NCBI GenBank assembly: GCA_009691025.1
Contig: SHWB01000012.1
Location: 1-57,208 of the forward strand
Origin: Alphaproteobacteria bacterium
GTDB lineage: Bacteria; Pseudomonadota; Alphaproteobacteria; UBA6615
Direction: 5' to 3'
Length of the DNA: 57,208 bases
Each line of letters opens with the position of its first letter. The stretch's first letter is position 1. Below, piece after piece: positions 26,724 to 36,336 of the stretch. The position numbers and the translations under genes were made by a program. The notes beneath the pieces were generated by a model that saw nothing but the letters and a program-made list of their open reading frames with translations, was not told where the DNA came from and searched no databases.

Positions 26724-27923
26724 TCAGGAAAGCTTTTGGTCGGCGGCGACGAAGGCGCCGGGGTACAGCACGCGCATCAGCGCCGTCGTGAAGAAGTAGT
26801 CGCCGAACAGCACGGCGGAATCGGTGCCAATGCCCTGCGGCATAGAATAGACGCCGTGACGCAGCAGGCCGCGATGGCGCGGGTCCGTCGCCAGCGCCTC
26901 GCGGCACAGCGCCTCCAGCGTCGTGAGCGCGAAGCCGCGCCAGCGGGCGGCCTGTGCCGCGTCGGGCGTGAGATCGGCCATGCGCAGCAGGCCGTTCGCC
27001 ACCACGGCGCCGGCCGAACTGTCGCGCGGGGCCGCCGCGCCGCGCGGATCGTCGAAATCCCAGGGCGGTATCGGATTGTCGCCGAGGCACCTCCGGTAGG
27101 CATCGAACAAGTGCGCGGCGATGTCGATATAGTCGGCGTTTCCGGTCGCCGCAGCGGTGGCAGCGAAGCCGAGGATAGCCCAGCCTTGGCCGCGCGACCA
27201 GTGCGATTCGTCCGCGTAACCCTGGAAGGTGTAGCCGCGTCGGCGGGCGCCGCTGCGCGTGTCGTACTCGACGGCGTGCCAGGTCGACCAGTCGTCGCGC
27301 ACCATGCCGGCGCGCGTCGTCTTCGCATGCGCCTCGGCGGCGAGCAGGAAGCTCTCATCGCCGCTATGCCCGGCGGCCCAGTAGAGCAGCGGCAAATTGG
27401 TCATGGTGTCTATGGCCGAGGCGGCGCGCGCGCGGGCATCGTCGAGCGGGCCCCAGGACGACAGATAGGCGCCGCGCGCGGTGACGATGGTGCGCGCGCG
27501 CAGGCGCTGCGCGGCGGTCATGGCGATGTCGGCCTGGGCGAGGTCTCCCGTCGCGTGCAGCAGGCGCAGCGCGCTCGATTCGAAGATGAAGCCGATGTCG
27601 TGCGTGTTTGGATCGTCGGTGCGCTGCGTGACCAGCCGCATGCGCTCGCGCGCGAGGCCGAAATAGGCGTCGCTGCGCGTATGCAGGCCAGCCGCGACCA
27701 GCAGGCCGACCCAGAAGCCGCAGAACCAGTTGCCGTGGCTCCAGCCCGTGTCGGAATAGCCGGCCGATACCGAGGCCGGCATCAGCGCCCAGGCGCCGGA
27801 CGGTTCGGTGACATAGGGAAAGGTGATACCGATGCGCGCCTCGTCTTCCAGCAGCTTGCTGGCGAGGAGGTCGAGCGCGGAGGTGAATTGCGTGCGCTGG
27901 CCGGCGGACAGCCCGGTGGACAT
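26724..27923 (-). CDS. glycoside hydrolase family 88-like (unsaturated glucuronyl/rhamnogalacturonyl hydrolase)
   Basis: A 399-residue (alpha/alpha)6-barrel protein with GH88/105 features: the HGNWFCGFWVGLL region, the DTMTNLPLLYWAA segment with the catalytic-type Asp, HWSRGQGWAILGF, and PPWDFDDP with the second acidic site. No signal peptide is visible, so the enzyme is cytosolic, as is usual for enzymes cleaving unsaturated uronyl disaccharides. GGAAGGAA precedes the ATG. With the aldo/keto reductase and the divergent FAH-type gene it suggests use of uronic-acid-containing polysaccharide fragments; this pathway is inferred. Confidence 0.82.
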   Translation of the reverse strand: MSTGLSAGQRTQFTSALDLLASKLLEDEARIGITFPYVTEPSGAWALMPASVSAGYSDTGWSHGNWFCGFWVGLLVAAGLHTRSDAYFGLARERMRLVTQRTDDPNTHDIGFIFESSALRLLHATGDLAQADIAMTAAQRLRARTIVTARGAYLSSWGPLDDARARAASAIDTMTNLPLLYWAAGHSGDESFLLAAEAHAKTTRAGMVRDDWSTWHAVEYDTRSGARRRGYTFQGYADESHWSRGQGWAILGFAATAAATGNADYIDIAAHLFDAYRRCLGDNPIPPWDFDDPRGAAAPRDSSAGAVVANGLLRMADLTPDAAQAARWRGFALTTLEALCREALATDPRHRGLLRHGVYSMPQGIGTDSAVLFGDYFFTTALMRVLYPGAFVAADQKLS

Positions 27924-28084
27924 GAGGGTTCCTTCCCGTTCTCTTTGCCGTCTGGCGCCGGGCGGGACTTTAGCCGCCCGCGCAATGTCGCGCCACGCCG
28001 CCGCGCATTTGATATTCCAGTCCTCGCAAGGCGCATCGTCTAGGATGTTGCGCGCAACGAGAACCGAACTTGACCGGGTAACCC

Positions 28085-29269
28085 ATGGACGAGGCTCGCT
28101 TCACACAGGATGTCGCATCGCTGCTGCCGGTCGACGGCACGGCCGGCGCGCTGGCCGGCCGCGTCTGGCGGCCCGATGCGGGCGGCCCCTCCGTCGTCGC
28201 CATCCGCGCCGATGGCGTGGTCGACATCGCGCACCGCTTCGCCACTATGCGCGATTTGTGCGAGACGGCCGATCCGGCGAACGCCCTGCGCGCGGCCGAG
28301 GGCACGTTGCTCGGCAGCCTCGACACGATCCTCGCCAACACCTTTCCCGATACTCGCGACCGGACGAAGCCGTGGCTCCTTACACCGGTAGACCTGCAGT
28401 CAGTGAAGGCCGCCGGAGTGACCTTCGTGGTATCCATGCTGGAGCGTGTGATCGATGAGCGGGCGCGCGGCAATCCGGAGGCTGCGGTGGCCATCCGCGC
28501 CGAGATGCGGCGCCTGATCGGAGACGATCTGCAAAATCTTCGCCCCGGCTCGCCCGCGGCGATGGCGCTGAAGGAGGTGCTCATCCGGCGGGGTGCGTGG
28601 AGCCAGTATCTCGAAGTAGGCATCGGCCCCGATGCAGAAATATTCACCAAGGCCGCGACCCTGTCGCCGGTCGGAACGGCGATGGATGCCGGGCTGCATC
28701 CGAAATCCTCATGGAACAATCCCGAGCCGGAAGTGGCGCTCATCGTCGTCTCCGACGGGAGGATCGTCGGCGCCACGCTGGGCAACGACGTCAATCTGCG
28801 CGATTTCGAGGGCCGTTCGGCGTTGCTGCTGAGCGAGGCCAAGGACAATAACGGCTCCTGCGTGCTCGGCCCGCTGATCCGCTTCTTCGACGGCACGTTC
28901 AGTCTCGACGATGTGCGCCAGACCACGGTGTCGCTGACGGTGGCCGGCAGCGACGGCTACCGGCTGACGGGCAGCTCGTCGCTGGCTAAGATCAGCCGCG
29001 ATCCCGCCGATCTCGTCGCCCAGCTCATCGGCCGCGAGCACCAGTACCCGGACGGCGCCGCGCTGTTTCTCGGCACCATGTTCGCGCCGACCGAGGATCG
29101 CGGCGAGGCGGGGCAAGGTTTCACGCACAAGCGCGACGACATCGTCGCCATCGCCGCGCCGAAGCTTGGCCAGCTCGTCAACCGCATGCGGACATCCGAC
29201 GAATGCGAGCCATGGACCTTCGGGCTCGCCGACCTGATGCGCAATCTCGCGCGACGCGGCCTTATCTGA
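28085..29269 (+). CDS. fumarylacetoacetate hydrolase family protein (AraD1-like)
   Basis: A 394-residue FAH-fold protein. The C-terminal part carries the family acidic metal site: EPEVALIVVSDG (the xxEVELxVV strand) and LGNDVNLRDFEGRSALLLSEAKDN. The long N-terminal region and the GTMFAPTEDRGEAGQGFTH C-terminus resemble L-arabinonate/2-keto-3-deoxy-sugar-acid dehydratase types rather than fumarylacetoacetase proper. It is divergent from the GH88 gene. A sugar-acid catabolic role fits the context but the exact substrate is unknown. Confidence 0.82.
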   Translation: MDEARFTQDVASLLPVDGTAGALAGRVWRPDAGGPSVVAIRADGVVDIAHRFATMRDLCETADPANALRAAEGTLLGSLDTILANTFPDTRDRTKPWLLTPVDLQSVKAAGVTFVVSMLERVIDERARGNPEAAVAIRAEMRRLIGDDLQNLRPGSPAAMALKEVLIRRGAWSQYLEVGIGPDAEIFTKAATLSPVGTAMDAGLHPKSSWNNPEPEVALIVVSDGRIVGATLGNDVNLRDFEGRSALLLSEAKDNNGSCVLGPLIRFFDGTFSLDDVRQTTVSLTVAGSDGYRLTGSSSLAKISRDPADLVAQLIGREHQYPDGAALFLGTMFAPTEDRGEAGQGFTHKRDDIVAIAAPKLGQLVNRMRTSDECEPWTFGLADLMRNLARRGLI

Positions 29270-29297
29270 ACTGTATGGCCGGGCGACCCAGCACGAA

Positions 29298-29525
29298 TTA
29301 GGCGATCGAGGTTTCCTCGAACGGGTCGAGGCCCCTCGCGGCGGCTAAGAGGCGCGAATCTCCGGAGCCGCTGGCGCAGGGTGCGAGGCCCATATCGGTC
29401 GCCACGAGGTACATAGTCTGGAACACCACGCCACCATTCATCAGCGTGGCGCGGCAGGCCATCGCCTCATATTTCCAGGCCAGGCGCGGATGCGCGCGGT
29501 CTGGCGTGCCATCGCCGCATCCCAC
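29298..29525 (-). pseudogene. C-terminal fragment of a SagB-type nitroreductase domain
   Basis: The 75 codons contain YEAMACRATLMNGGVVFQ, TMYLVATDMGLAPCASGSGD and GLDPFEETS, the standard last third of SagB/ThcOx-type FMN dehydrogenases, where GEFxLG is expected to follow. Instead the frame stops directly after TSIA. The N-terminal FMN-binding part is absent upstream, where metZ ends 25 nt away. It is a truncated relic. Confidence 0.65.
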
Positions 29526-29550
29526 AGGGGCTCGACCGCGCCCATCCGGG

Positions 29551-30747
29551 TCAGCCGGCTTCGGCGCGGTCGAGCGCGCCGCCGATGTCGGCGGCGAGGT
29601 CGTCGGGATGTTCGAGCCCGACCGAGATGCGCAGCACGCCGTCGTAAATGCCGAGCTTCGCCCGCTCCTCGGCGCCGATGCGCGAATGCGTCGTCGTCGC
29701 CGGGTGGCAGATCAGCGACTTGGTGTCGCCGATATTGTTGGAGATGTCGACCATCTCCAGCGCATCGGCGAAGGCGAAGGCGGCTTTCTTGCCGCCCTTG
29801 ATCACGAAGGTCACGAGATTGCCGAAGCCGCTCATCTGGCGGAGCGCCAGCGCGTGCTGCGGGAAGCTCGGCAGGCCAGGATAGCGCACGAACTCGATTC
29901 CCTTGTGGGCCTCTAGGTAGCGCGCCAGAGCCAGCGCGTTGGCCGATTGCCGCTCGACGCGCAGCTCGAGCGTCTCCAGCCCCTTCAGCATCACCCAGGC
30001 GTTGAACGGGCTCATCGACGGCCCGGTGTTACGGTAGAAGGGGATGAAGTGCTCGCTCATCCAGGCCTTGGTCGAGAGCACCGCGCCGCCGAGCGCGCGG
30101 CCCTGGCCGTCGATGTGCTTGGTCGCCGAGTAGACGACGATGTCGGCGCCTAGTTCTAGCGGCCGCTGGTAGAGCGGGGTCGAGAACACGTTGTCTATGA
30201 CGACGCGCGCGCCCGCCCCGTGAGCCAGCTCCGACACCGCCGCGACGTCGACCAGGTCGAGCATTGGGTTCGACGGGCTTTCGAGGAACACGGCGTTGGC
30301 CGGCGTCGCCAGCGCCTCGCGCCATTCGTCGAGGTCTGTGCCGTCGACGAAGCGCGTGGTAACGCCCCAGCGCGGCAGCACCTTGTCGACGATGTAGTGG
30401 CACGAGCCGAACAGCGCGCGCGAGGCGACGACGCGATCGCCCTGCTTGAGTAAGCAGGCCAGAGCAGCGAAGACGGCGGCCATGCCGGTCGCGGTTCCGC
30501 GGCACATCTCGGCGCCTTCGAGGGCGGCCAGCCGCTCCTCGAACATCGACACCGTTGGGTTGCCGTAGCGGCTGTAGATGTAGACGTCGTTCTCGCCCTT
30601 GAAGGCGGCCTCGGCTTGGGCGGCGTTGTCGAAGACGTAGCCGGAATTGAAGAAGATGGCCTCGCTAGTCTCGTGATGCTGCGAGCGGGTGAGGCCGGCG
30701 CGCACCAGCCTTGTCGGCAGGCGCCAGTCCTTGGGATCGCCGGTCAT
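29551..30747 (-). CDS. metZ: O-succinylhomoserine sulfhydrylase
   Basis: A 398-residue PLP enzyme of the Cys/Met metabolism family. It shows YSRYGNPTVSMFEERLAALE (tetramer-contact Tyr/Arg segment), GTATGMAAVFAAL, the aspartate in VVIDNVFSTPL and the PLP lysine in YSATKHIDGQGRALGG. The sequence style, including SGYVFDNAAQAEAAFKGEN near the N-terminus, is typical of MetZ, which forms homocysteine directly from O-succinylhomoserine and sulfide. The ATG overlaps the stop of the upstream DUF1737 gene (ATGA). A MetE-like gene lies 150 nt upstream of that. Confidence 0.93.
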   Translation of the reverse strand: MTGDPKDWRLPTRLVRAGLTRSQHHETSEAIFFNSGYVFDNAAQAEAAFKGENDVYIYSRYGNPTVSMFEERLAALEGAEMCRGTATGMAAVFAALACLLKQGDRVVASRALFGSCHYIVDKVLPRWGVTTRFVDGTDLDEWREALATPANAVFLESPSNPMLDLVDVAAVSELAHGAGARVVIDNVFSTPLYQRPLELGADIVVYSATKHIDGQGRALGGAVLSTKAWMSEHFIPFYRNTGPSMSPFNAWVMLKGLETLELRVERQSANALALARYLEAHKGIEFVRYPGLPSFPQHALALRQMSGFGNLVTFVIKGGKKAAFAFADALEMVDISNNIGDTKSLICHPATTTHSRIGAEERAKLGIYDGVLRISVGLEHPDDLAADIGGALDRAEAG

Positions 30748-30965
30748 GTGCGTACCGTCCGGGGTTTGCGAGGCGACGTCTTGGGGCCGAGCTGCCTGGG
30801 GCCGACGATCGCCTGGCCGACGATGCGCCTGTCGACGTCCATGACCATCACCGGGTTGCCGTAGAGTTCGTAGCCATCGGCCAGGGCGTCGCTGACGCGC
30901 TGGCAGAAGGCGGCGTCGTCGATGCCGGACAGGAAGCGGTAGGACTTGCGCCTGGGCGTGGGCAT
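30744..30965 (-). CDS. DUF1737-like small protein
   Basis: A 73-residue protein. SYRFLSGIDDAAFCQRVSDA, LADGYELYGNPV and IVGQAIV match the small DUF1737 domain, a protein of unknown function. Its stop overlaps the metZ start, implying translational coupling, as seen in other alphaproteobacterial genomes where small genes precede metZ. There is a basic tail (PKTSPRKPRTVR) at the end. Confidence 0.75.
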   Translation of the reverse strand: MPTPRRKSYRFLSGIDDAAFCQRVSDALADGYELYGNPVMVMDVDRRIVGQAIVGPRQLGPKTSPRKPRTVRT

Positions 30966-31112
30966 GGCGGGAAGAGCCTCGGCAGGGTGGCGGCGTCGCG
31001 TCGCCGCCCGGATGATTCAGACGGACGCATAGCCGGCTTCCCGCCGCCGCGAAACTGCATTCTGATTCTGTAGAACCGCCCTGCCGTCAGGCCGCGATGC
31101 CCCTCGTGCGGG

Positions 31113-32255
31113 TTACCACAGGCGCTTGCTGGCGATCGCCGCGCCCTCGGCCATCGCCTTCAGCTTGGCGTAGGCGATGTCGGGGTCGATCTTGCCGAAG
31201 CCGACGAAGGTGCCGAAGCCGCAATCGGTGCCAGCCAGCACACGTTCGCGGCCGACGATGTCGGCGAAGCGGCAGATGCGTTCTGCCACCAGCTCGGGAT
31301 GCTCGACGAAGTTCGACACCGAATCGATGACTCCGGGCAGCAGCACCTTGTCGTCGGGCAGCTTCGCCGCCTTCCACGCCGTCCACTCATGCGCGTGGCG
31401 CGGGTTTGAGGCCTCGAAGGAAATGACCTGCGCCTTGGTCTTGCGCACCACCGGCAGGATCTTCTCGGCGGCGATGTCGCAGATGTGCGGGCCCTCGTAA
31501 TTGCCCCAGCACAGATGCAGGCGGATGCGGTCGGCCGGCACGTCGGCGAGCGCGGCGTTCAGCACCTCGATATGGGCATCGGCCCGCGCGACGAAATCCT
31601 CGTCGCTGATGGCCTTGTACTGCATGTGCCGTGCCATCGCGAGGTCGGGGCAGTCGAGCTGCAGGATGAGGCCGGCGGCGTAGATGGCGTCGTACTCGGT
31701 CTTCATCACAGCGGCCAGCGCCTCGAGATAGGCGTCCTCCGTGGGGTAGTACTCGTTCGGCAGGAAGGAGCAGATGACGCCGGGCGATGCCGCCGTCATG
31801 AAGCCTTCGACGACGCGCGCGTTCTTCAGCGCCGCCGTGAAATTGGCGATGTCGCGCTCCAGCGGCGCGTTGTCGCGCAATTTGACCTCGCCAGTGCAGA
31901 GCGGCCGCTGTATGGCCGGGGATTCGCGCCGCTGCGCCGCCGCCTTGAGGAAATTGGGATACATTTCGAGGTCGGCCGGCACGCGGCGCGGGCTGGTGCC
32001 CGAGAATCCGGTCGCGCGATCCTTGATGTAGGTCGCGTAGCCCACCTTGCTCATCTCGCCGTCATTGACGATGTCGATGCCGGCGGCGACCTGGCGCTTG
32101 ACCGCATCGTTCACGGCGTCGCGCGCCGCGGCCTCGAAGGCGGCGGTGCCGACCGGCTTGCCGGCCTCGTGGTCGAGCAGCATCTGGCTCAGCCCGTCCG
32201 GGCGCGGCAGGCTGCCGGTATGCGTCGTCAGGATGCGGTCCGTGCTGAGCTTCAT
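31113..32255 (-). CDS. MetE C-terminal-like (cobalamin-independent methionine synthase family) methyltransferase
   Basis: A 380-residue protein with only the catalytic barrel of the MetE family. TTHTGSLPRP and the DGEMSKVGYATYIKDR segment match short MetE-like enzymes. The zinc site is visible as HLCWGNYEGPH (His and Cys) and the final GTDCGFG Cys. It lacks the N-terminal duplicated barrel of full MetE, as in many paralogues that use other methyl donors. The ATG at 32255 was chosen over a TTG at 32267. It lies upstream of DUF1737-metZ on the same strand, which suggests methionine metabolism. Confidence 0.85.
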   Translation of the reverse strand: MKLSTDRILTTHTGSLPRPDGLSQMLLDHEAGKPVGTAAFEAAARDAVNDAVKRQVAAGIDIVNDGEMSKVGYATYIKDRATGFSGTSPRRVPADLEMYPNFLKAAAQRRESPAIQRPLCTGEVKLRDNAPLERDIANFTAALKNARVVEGFMTAASPGVICSFLPNEYYPTEDAYLEALAAVMKTEYDAIYAAGLILQLDCPDLAMARHMQYKAISDEDFVARADAHIEVLNAALADVPADRIRLHLCWGNYEGPHICDIAAEKILPVVRKTKAQVISFEASNPRHAHEWTAWKAAKLPDDKVLLPGVIDSVSNFVEHPELVAERICRFADIVGRERVLAGTDCGFGTFVGFGKIDPDIAYAKLKAMAEGAAIASKRLW

Positions 32256-32384
32256 CGTCGCCCCCAATCCCTCACGCCAGGCCGATGAAACCCGTGCCGG
32301 CGCAATGTCTTGCCGGAACTATAGGGGGGGGCCGGAGGGCGCGCAAACCTGCGGCCCTCCGGTGTGCGCCGAATCTCTGGTGGC

Positions 32385-34175
32385 CTACTTCCTGCGGCCG
32401 GGGATGACCGGCAGCAGCAGGTACGAGGCGCGCTTGCCGCCCGTATGCAGCGTCACCGTGCCGTCGTAGATCTTCGCCGGCCGGTCCTTCTCCAGATCGT
32501 GCAGGAACGGCCCGCAGCCTGTAAGCGGCTTGGCGAAGTTGGACAGTTTGAACTGGGTGTCGCTGTCCTTGGCGCCCGGCCAGACATAGTCCTTGCCGCG
32601 CAGCGTCAGGGCCAGCCTGTAGCCGGCCGGAACGACGATGCAGGTGGGGTGAATCTCGACGTCCAGCTCGTAGACGCGGTCGGGCGTCAGCGGCTGATGT
32701 TCGTCATGACTGTGCCAGGGCTGCCACGCCTTAGACTTCTTCTTGTTGAGCTTGCGGTGCGAGGCGCGCAGCCAGCCCTGGGCGATCGGCGTGTGCGGAT
32801 CTACCGTGCCCTTGAAGGTGACTTCCGTCATGTCTGGCGAGAACAGCCGCACCACGGCGAACAGATCGGCATCGGCGGTCGAGGAGGAGACGAACAGCTT
32901 GGCCGCGAACGGGCCGGTCAGCTCAGTGTCCTCCGTAGCCGGCGGCAACATAAAGGTCACGCCGTCGCTCGACATGCCATTGTACGAGATCTTCGCGGCC
33001 TTGGTTGGCGCCTTGCGGTCGAGAGTGGCATTGCTGGCGTCAATGTAGGATTTGGTCCATTTCGTGCGCTTCAGAGGCCATTCGTTCTCGCCACGCGCGA
33101 CGAATTTCTCGCCCGGCCAGCGCACCTGCAGCATGACTTTCGGCCGGCGGCCCCAGCCGTTCTTGGCGCCCTTGAGGAAATAATCGAAGAACTGCTTCTG
33201 CAGCGCCTGGCCATAGGGCGTGTAGAAATGCGTCCAGTGCTCGAGCCCGTGGCACTCCAGCCATTTCTGCTTCGAGCCGACATTCATGTAACCCATGTAG
33301 TTGCCACGCGGGTGCAGCGGCTGGCCGCCCCAGTTGGCGCAGGACAGCAGCGGCACGTCGATCTGCGACAGGTCGGGCGTTCGTGCCCGGTAGAAATCGT
33401 CGTCGAGCGCGTGCCCCCAGTAATCGGCCTCCAGGTCCGAGCGGTTCTTCACCAGCTCCGTATCGGGCAGCTCGTTGGGGCCCGAAGCCAGCTCGCCGTT
33501 GACGCGGCTCTTGTAGCCGCGCTTGCCCAACCCGTGCTGGATGATCTTGATCTGCAGATCGTACCAGTGGCCCATGAAGGAGGTGTAGATGCCGCCGTGG
33601 TGCGACATCTCACGGTAGAAATCGTTGAAGCCCTCCCACGGACAGATGGCAGCGAGATGCGGCGGCTTCATGGCCGCCACCTGCCACTGGTTGACCGCGT
33701 AATAGGAAATGCCGGCCAGTCCGACCTTGCCGTTCGACCAGTTCTGGATTCCGGACCATTCGATGCAGTCGTGGAAATCCTTGGTCTCGCGCGGCGACCA
33801 GTGGTCGATGCGGCCCGGCGAGCGGCCGGCGCCGCGCGAATCGACGCGCACCAGTACATAGCCGTCCGGTACCCACCTCTCCGGGTCGAGCACTTCCCAG
33901 CTCTGGTGCACGTTGGTCGAGCCGGCGATCGCCTCGGGATGACCCTGGGAGAAGACCTTCCAGACCGACGGGTAACCGTCCTGCCAGGCCAGATCCTTGC
34001 CATAGGGGCCGTGGCTGAGAATGACCGGAAATCGGCCCGTATCGTTATCGGGCCGGTAGACGTTGGCCCGAAGAATCAGGCCGTCGTCCATGACGATAGG
34101 CACGTCCCAGTCGATGCGGATATTGTTGACGACTTCGCTGCGCAGGCCCCTTGGACCCCGGCCACCTTCAGGCAT
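32385..34175 (-). CDS. CocE/NonD family hydrolase
   Basis: A 596-residue alpha/beta hydrolase of the X-Pro dipeptidyl-peptidase S15/CocE family. It shows the MDDGLILRANVYRPDN N-terminal strand, VRVDSRGAGRSPG, the nucleophile elbow GLAGISYYAVNQW (Ser), and a C-terminal jelly-roll domain with GWLRASHRKL and CIVVPAGYRLALTL. No signal peptide is evident. These enzymes cleave esters or amides. A close paralogue is encoded at 40787-42496. The start at 34175 follows GGGGGAAAC. Confidence 0.88.
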   Translation of the reverse strand: MPEGGRGPRGLRSEVVNNIRIDWDVPIVMDDGLILRANVYRPDNDTGRFPVILSHGPYGKDLAWQDGYPSVWKVFSQGHPEAIAGSTNVHQSWEVLDPERWVPDGYVLVRVDSRGAGRSPGRIDHWSPRETKDFHDCIEWSGIQNWSNGKVGLAGISYYAVNQWQVAAMKPPHLAAICPWEGFNDFYREMSHHGGIYTSFMGHWYDLQIKIIQHGLGKRGYKSRVNGELASGPNELPDTELVKNRSDLEADYWGHALDDDFYRARTPDLSQIDVPLLSCANWGGQPLHPRGNYMGYMNVGSKQKWLECHGLEHWTHFYTPYGQALQKQFFDYFLKGAKNGWGRRPKVMLQVRWPGEKFVARGENEWPLKRTKWTKSYIDASNATLDRKAPTKAAKISYNGMSSDGVTFMLPPATEDTELTGPFAAKLFVSSSTADADLFAVVRLFSPDMTEVTFKGTVDPHTPIAQGWLRASHRKLNKKKSKAWQPWHSHDEHQPLTPDRVYELDVEIHPTCIVVPAGYRLALTLRGKDYVWPGAKDSDTQFKLSNFAKPLTGCGPFLHDLEKDRPAKIYDGTVTLHTGGKRASYLLLPVIPGRRK

Positions 34176-34337
34176 GTTTCCCCCGCATAGCATCGTGATA
34201 TAACGCCGGGCGCGCCATGCAACCAGGTACATCGGCACGATCTTTTCGTGTTCTTGGCGGTAGGTCTAATCCGTTCCGGCCCGCGCGACAAGTCGCACGA
34301 AGGCCACCCCCGGGGTAGCCAATGGGGAACTGGCCGG

Positions 34338-35015
34338 TCAGTAGAGGATGGGGCTGGGCAGCAGGGTGGCGATCTGCGGCTCCACCGCCAGCAGGACACA
34401 GACCGCCAGCAGCATGGCCCACATCGGGGTGGCGCCCCGGAACACTGCGCCGAGAGTGGTCGGTGAAATGTAGTTGGCCACCGCCTTGACGGCCAAGACA
34501 AGCACGCCGAAGGGCGGCGTCAGCAGGCCGGCCTCGACGACGAGGATGCCGGTGATGGCGAAGGCCATCGGGTCGATCTGCAGATTGACGGCGATGGGGT
34601 AGAAAATCGGTACCGTCAGCAGCATGATCGATACCGAATCGATGACCATGCCGAGCAGCATCCAGATCACCACCATGACGATCACGATGCCCCAGGTGCC
34701 GAGGCCGGTATCGAGCAGCATGCTCTCGATTGCCGCACCGATGCCCGACAGCGCCAGAGTGCGCGAGTAGATCTGGGCGGCGAAGACAATGGCCATCAGT
34801 GGTGCGGCCGAGCGACCGACGGCGAGGATCGACCCGTAGACTTGGCGTGCGCGCATGCCCTTGGCGATACCGACGATCAGCGCGATCAGCGCGCCCATGC
34901 CGGTGCCCTCAGTCGGCGTGAAGAAGACGAACAGCGCGATTCAGGCGGCAAGGATCTCCGCAATTACCATCAGCCAGTTGGTGAAGACGTCGACGGCCCG
35001 CGAAATCGTCCGCAT
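34338..35015 (-). pseudogene. TRAP transporter dctQ/dctM deletion fusion with in-frame stop
   Basis: The frame starts at ATG 35015 (GGGAGG upstream) with MRTISRAVDVFTNWLMVIAE, the N-terminus of a DctQ small permease. After 24 codons it meets TGA (34943-34941). Past that stop the same frame reads FTPTEGTGMGALIALIVGI and continues as the C-terminal half of DctM, with GMVIDSVSIMLLTVPIFYPI and GLLTPPFGVLVL. So most of dctQ and the first half of dctM are deleted. The divergent dctP stub at 36195 is also broken. The transporter cannot work. Confidence 0.8.
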
Positions 35016-35197
35016 ACCGGTAGCCTCCCCTGCGCCTCGCGCCGGTCCGGTAGCGGCTTCGTCGCCTCCGCGAAGCCTCGAGGACTCCGTGCGTCGGGCG
35101 CTATTCGTCGGCTCCAGACCATTGTTCTGGGCGGGATGCAATACTGGCATCGAAAAGTCGTCCATCGACGATAAACCGTGACGGGGTGTCGTCGCGC

Positions 35198-35911
35198 TCA
35201 GGCGGCGACGCCGTCGAGGTGGCGCTCGGCGGGCGCCCGGCGCTCGCTCGGCGCGGGGCGGCACATCACCGGCAGGGCGGCGAGGAACGTGTCGATCGCG
35301 CACTCGCTTTCGCGCTGCCAGGCCGCGTCGTCGATGATGCGGTAGATGTGCCGGCGTATGCCGCCCAGCACGATGGCGCCGTGCAGCGTCCAGCCAAGGC
35401 GGCGCACTTCCGCGACGTCCTGCGGCAAGGCCGCGCCGAGGTCGCGCGCCGCGATCCGCACGACGACGTCGAGCATGAGGTTGACGATGGAATCGGCGTA
35501 GGCGGACGGCATCGGATTCTCGGCCAGCGCCGAATAGAGGAACAGGCGCAGCCAGCGGCGCTGCAGCACCGACCCGGAGTAGCGGGCGTAGAACTGCCGC
35601 AGACGGTTGTGCAGGGGCACGGCGGCATCTCCGAGATCGGTGAGCCAGGCCTCGTCGAACGGCTTGGCGATGGCCTCGCGGTAGACCTCGTCTAGCAGCG
35701 CCGCTTTGTTGGTAAAATAGCGGTAGAGCAGGCGTTGCGAGACGCCGCAGGCGACCGCCAGGTGGCGCGTCTGGCCGGTGAGGCCGTACTCCGAAAAGAA
35801 CAGGATCGCCTTTTCGAGAATCTGGGCGCGCCGGTCGTCGTAGCGCAGATGCCGGCGCGGCGTAATGCGCTTCGGCTTGGTCGTGCGCAGACTGTCCGAC
35901 TTGGCTTTCAT
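35198..35911 (-). CDS. TetR/AcrR-family transcriptional regulator
   Basis: A 237-residue regulator. The N-terminal HTH reads LTGQTRHLAVACGVSQRLLYR then YFTNKAALLDEVY, the classic TetR recognition helix and YxxKxxLL signature at about residues 45-75. The C-terminal ligand domain is helical and has no recognisable ligand. It sits between the two halves of a ruined TRAP locus and may once have controlled it; today its targets are unknown. Confidence 0.9.
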   Translation of the reverse strand: MKAKSDSLRTTKPKRITPRRHLRYDDRRAQILEKAILFFSEYGLTGQTRHLAVACGVSQRLLYRYFTNKAALLDEVYREAIAKPFDEAWLTDLGDAAVPLHNRLRQFYARYSGSVLQRRWLRLFLYSALAENPMPSAYADSIVNLMLDVVVRIAARDLGAALPQDVAEVRRLGWTLHGAIVLGGIRRHIYRIIDDAAWQRESECAIDTFLAALPVMCRPAPSERRAPAERHLDGVAA

Positions 35912-36194
35912 GTCATTCGGCCCGTCTTCGGATGTAGGTCACGAGTGCGTGGGCATCGGCCTACCCCCCCCCAAACGCGCTGGATAGCACGTCGCCGCCC
36001 CCGGGTCGCCATAACGCAGATTGTCGCGTTCCGGGATCGGGGTATTCGTTTTAAGACTTTCAAGCCCCGCCGCTAACCTTCACGGGAAAATCCGGCGACG
36101 ACCGGCGGGGTACGAACCGCGCGGCGGCGACATCAGGGTGTGTTGGCGCGTCGGCAGCGGTCGAACGCCACCTGTCCAGCGGAAGGAACCTGAA

Positions 36195-36335
36195 ATGTCC
36201 AATGCGTTCCGTACAGGTCTCGTCGGCATTGCCGCCGCCGGCGTGATGGCAGCGCCGGCCTTTGCCGGGCCGGCCGCGGCCGATACCATCCGGCTGAAGA
36301 TAGCGTCCGGCCACAACATGAACTGGCACTTCATC
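36195..36335 (+). pseudogene. N-terminal stub of a TRAP transporter DctP substrate-binding protein
   Basis: GGAAGG precedes the ATG at 36195. The peptide MSNAFRTGLVGIAAAGVMAA with ADTIRLKIASGHNMNWHF is a signal peptide followed by the first strand of a DctP/TAXI-type periplasmic binding protein. At about 36335 the homology ends and the sequence jumps into an unrelated fragment. Only about 47 of some 340 residues remain. Confidence 0.7.
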
Positions 36336-36336
36336 C

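Noticed and set aside
32364-34190. A 608-codon open frame on the + strand
   Set aside because: It is the mirror of the CocE/NonD hydrolase on the minus strand, rich in Arg/Val/Gly/Ala with no domain; GC-rich codon bias keeps the antisense frame open.
34941-34943. TGA in the dctQ/dctM fusion as selenocysteine
   Set aside because: It lies at a deletion junction between two genes, with no redox motif.
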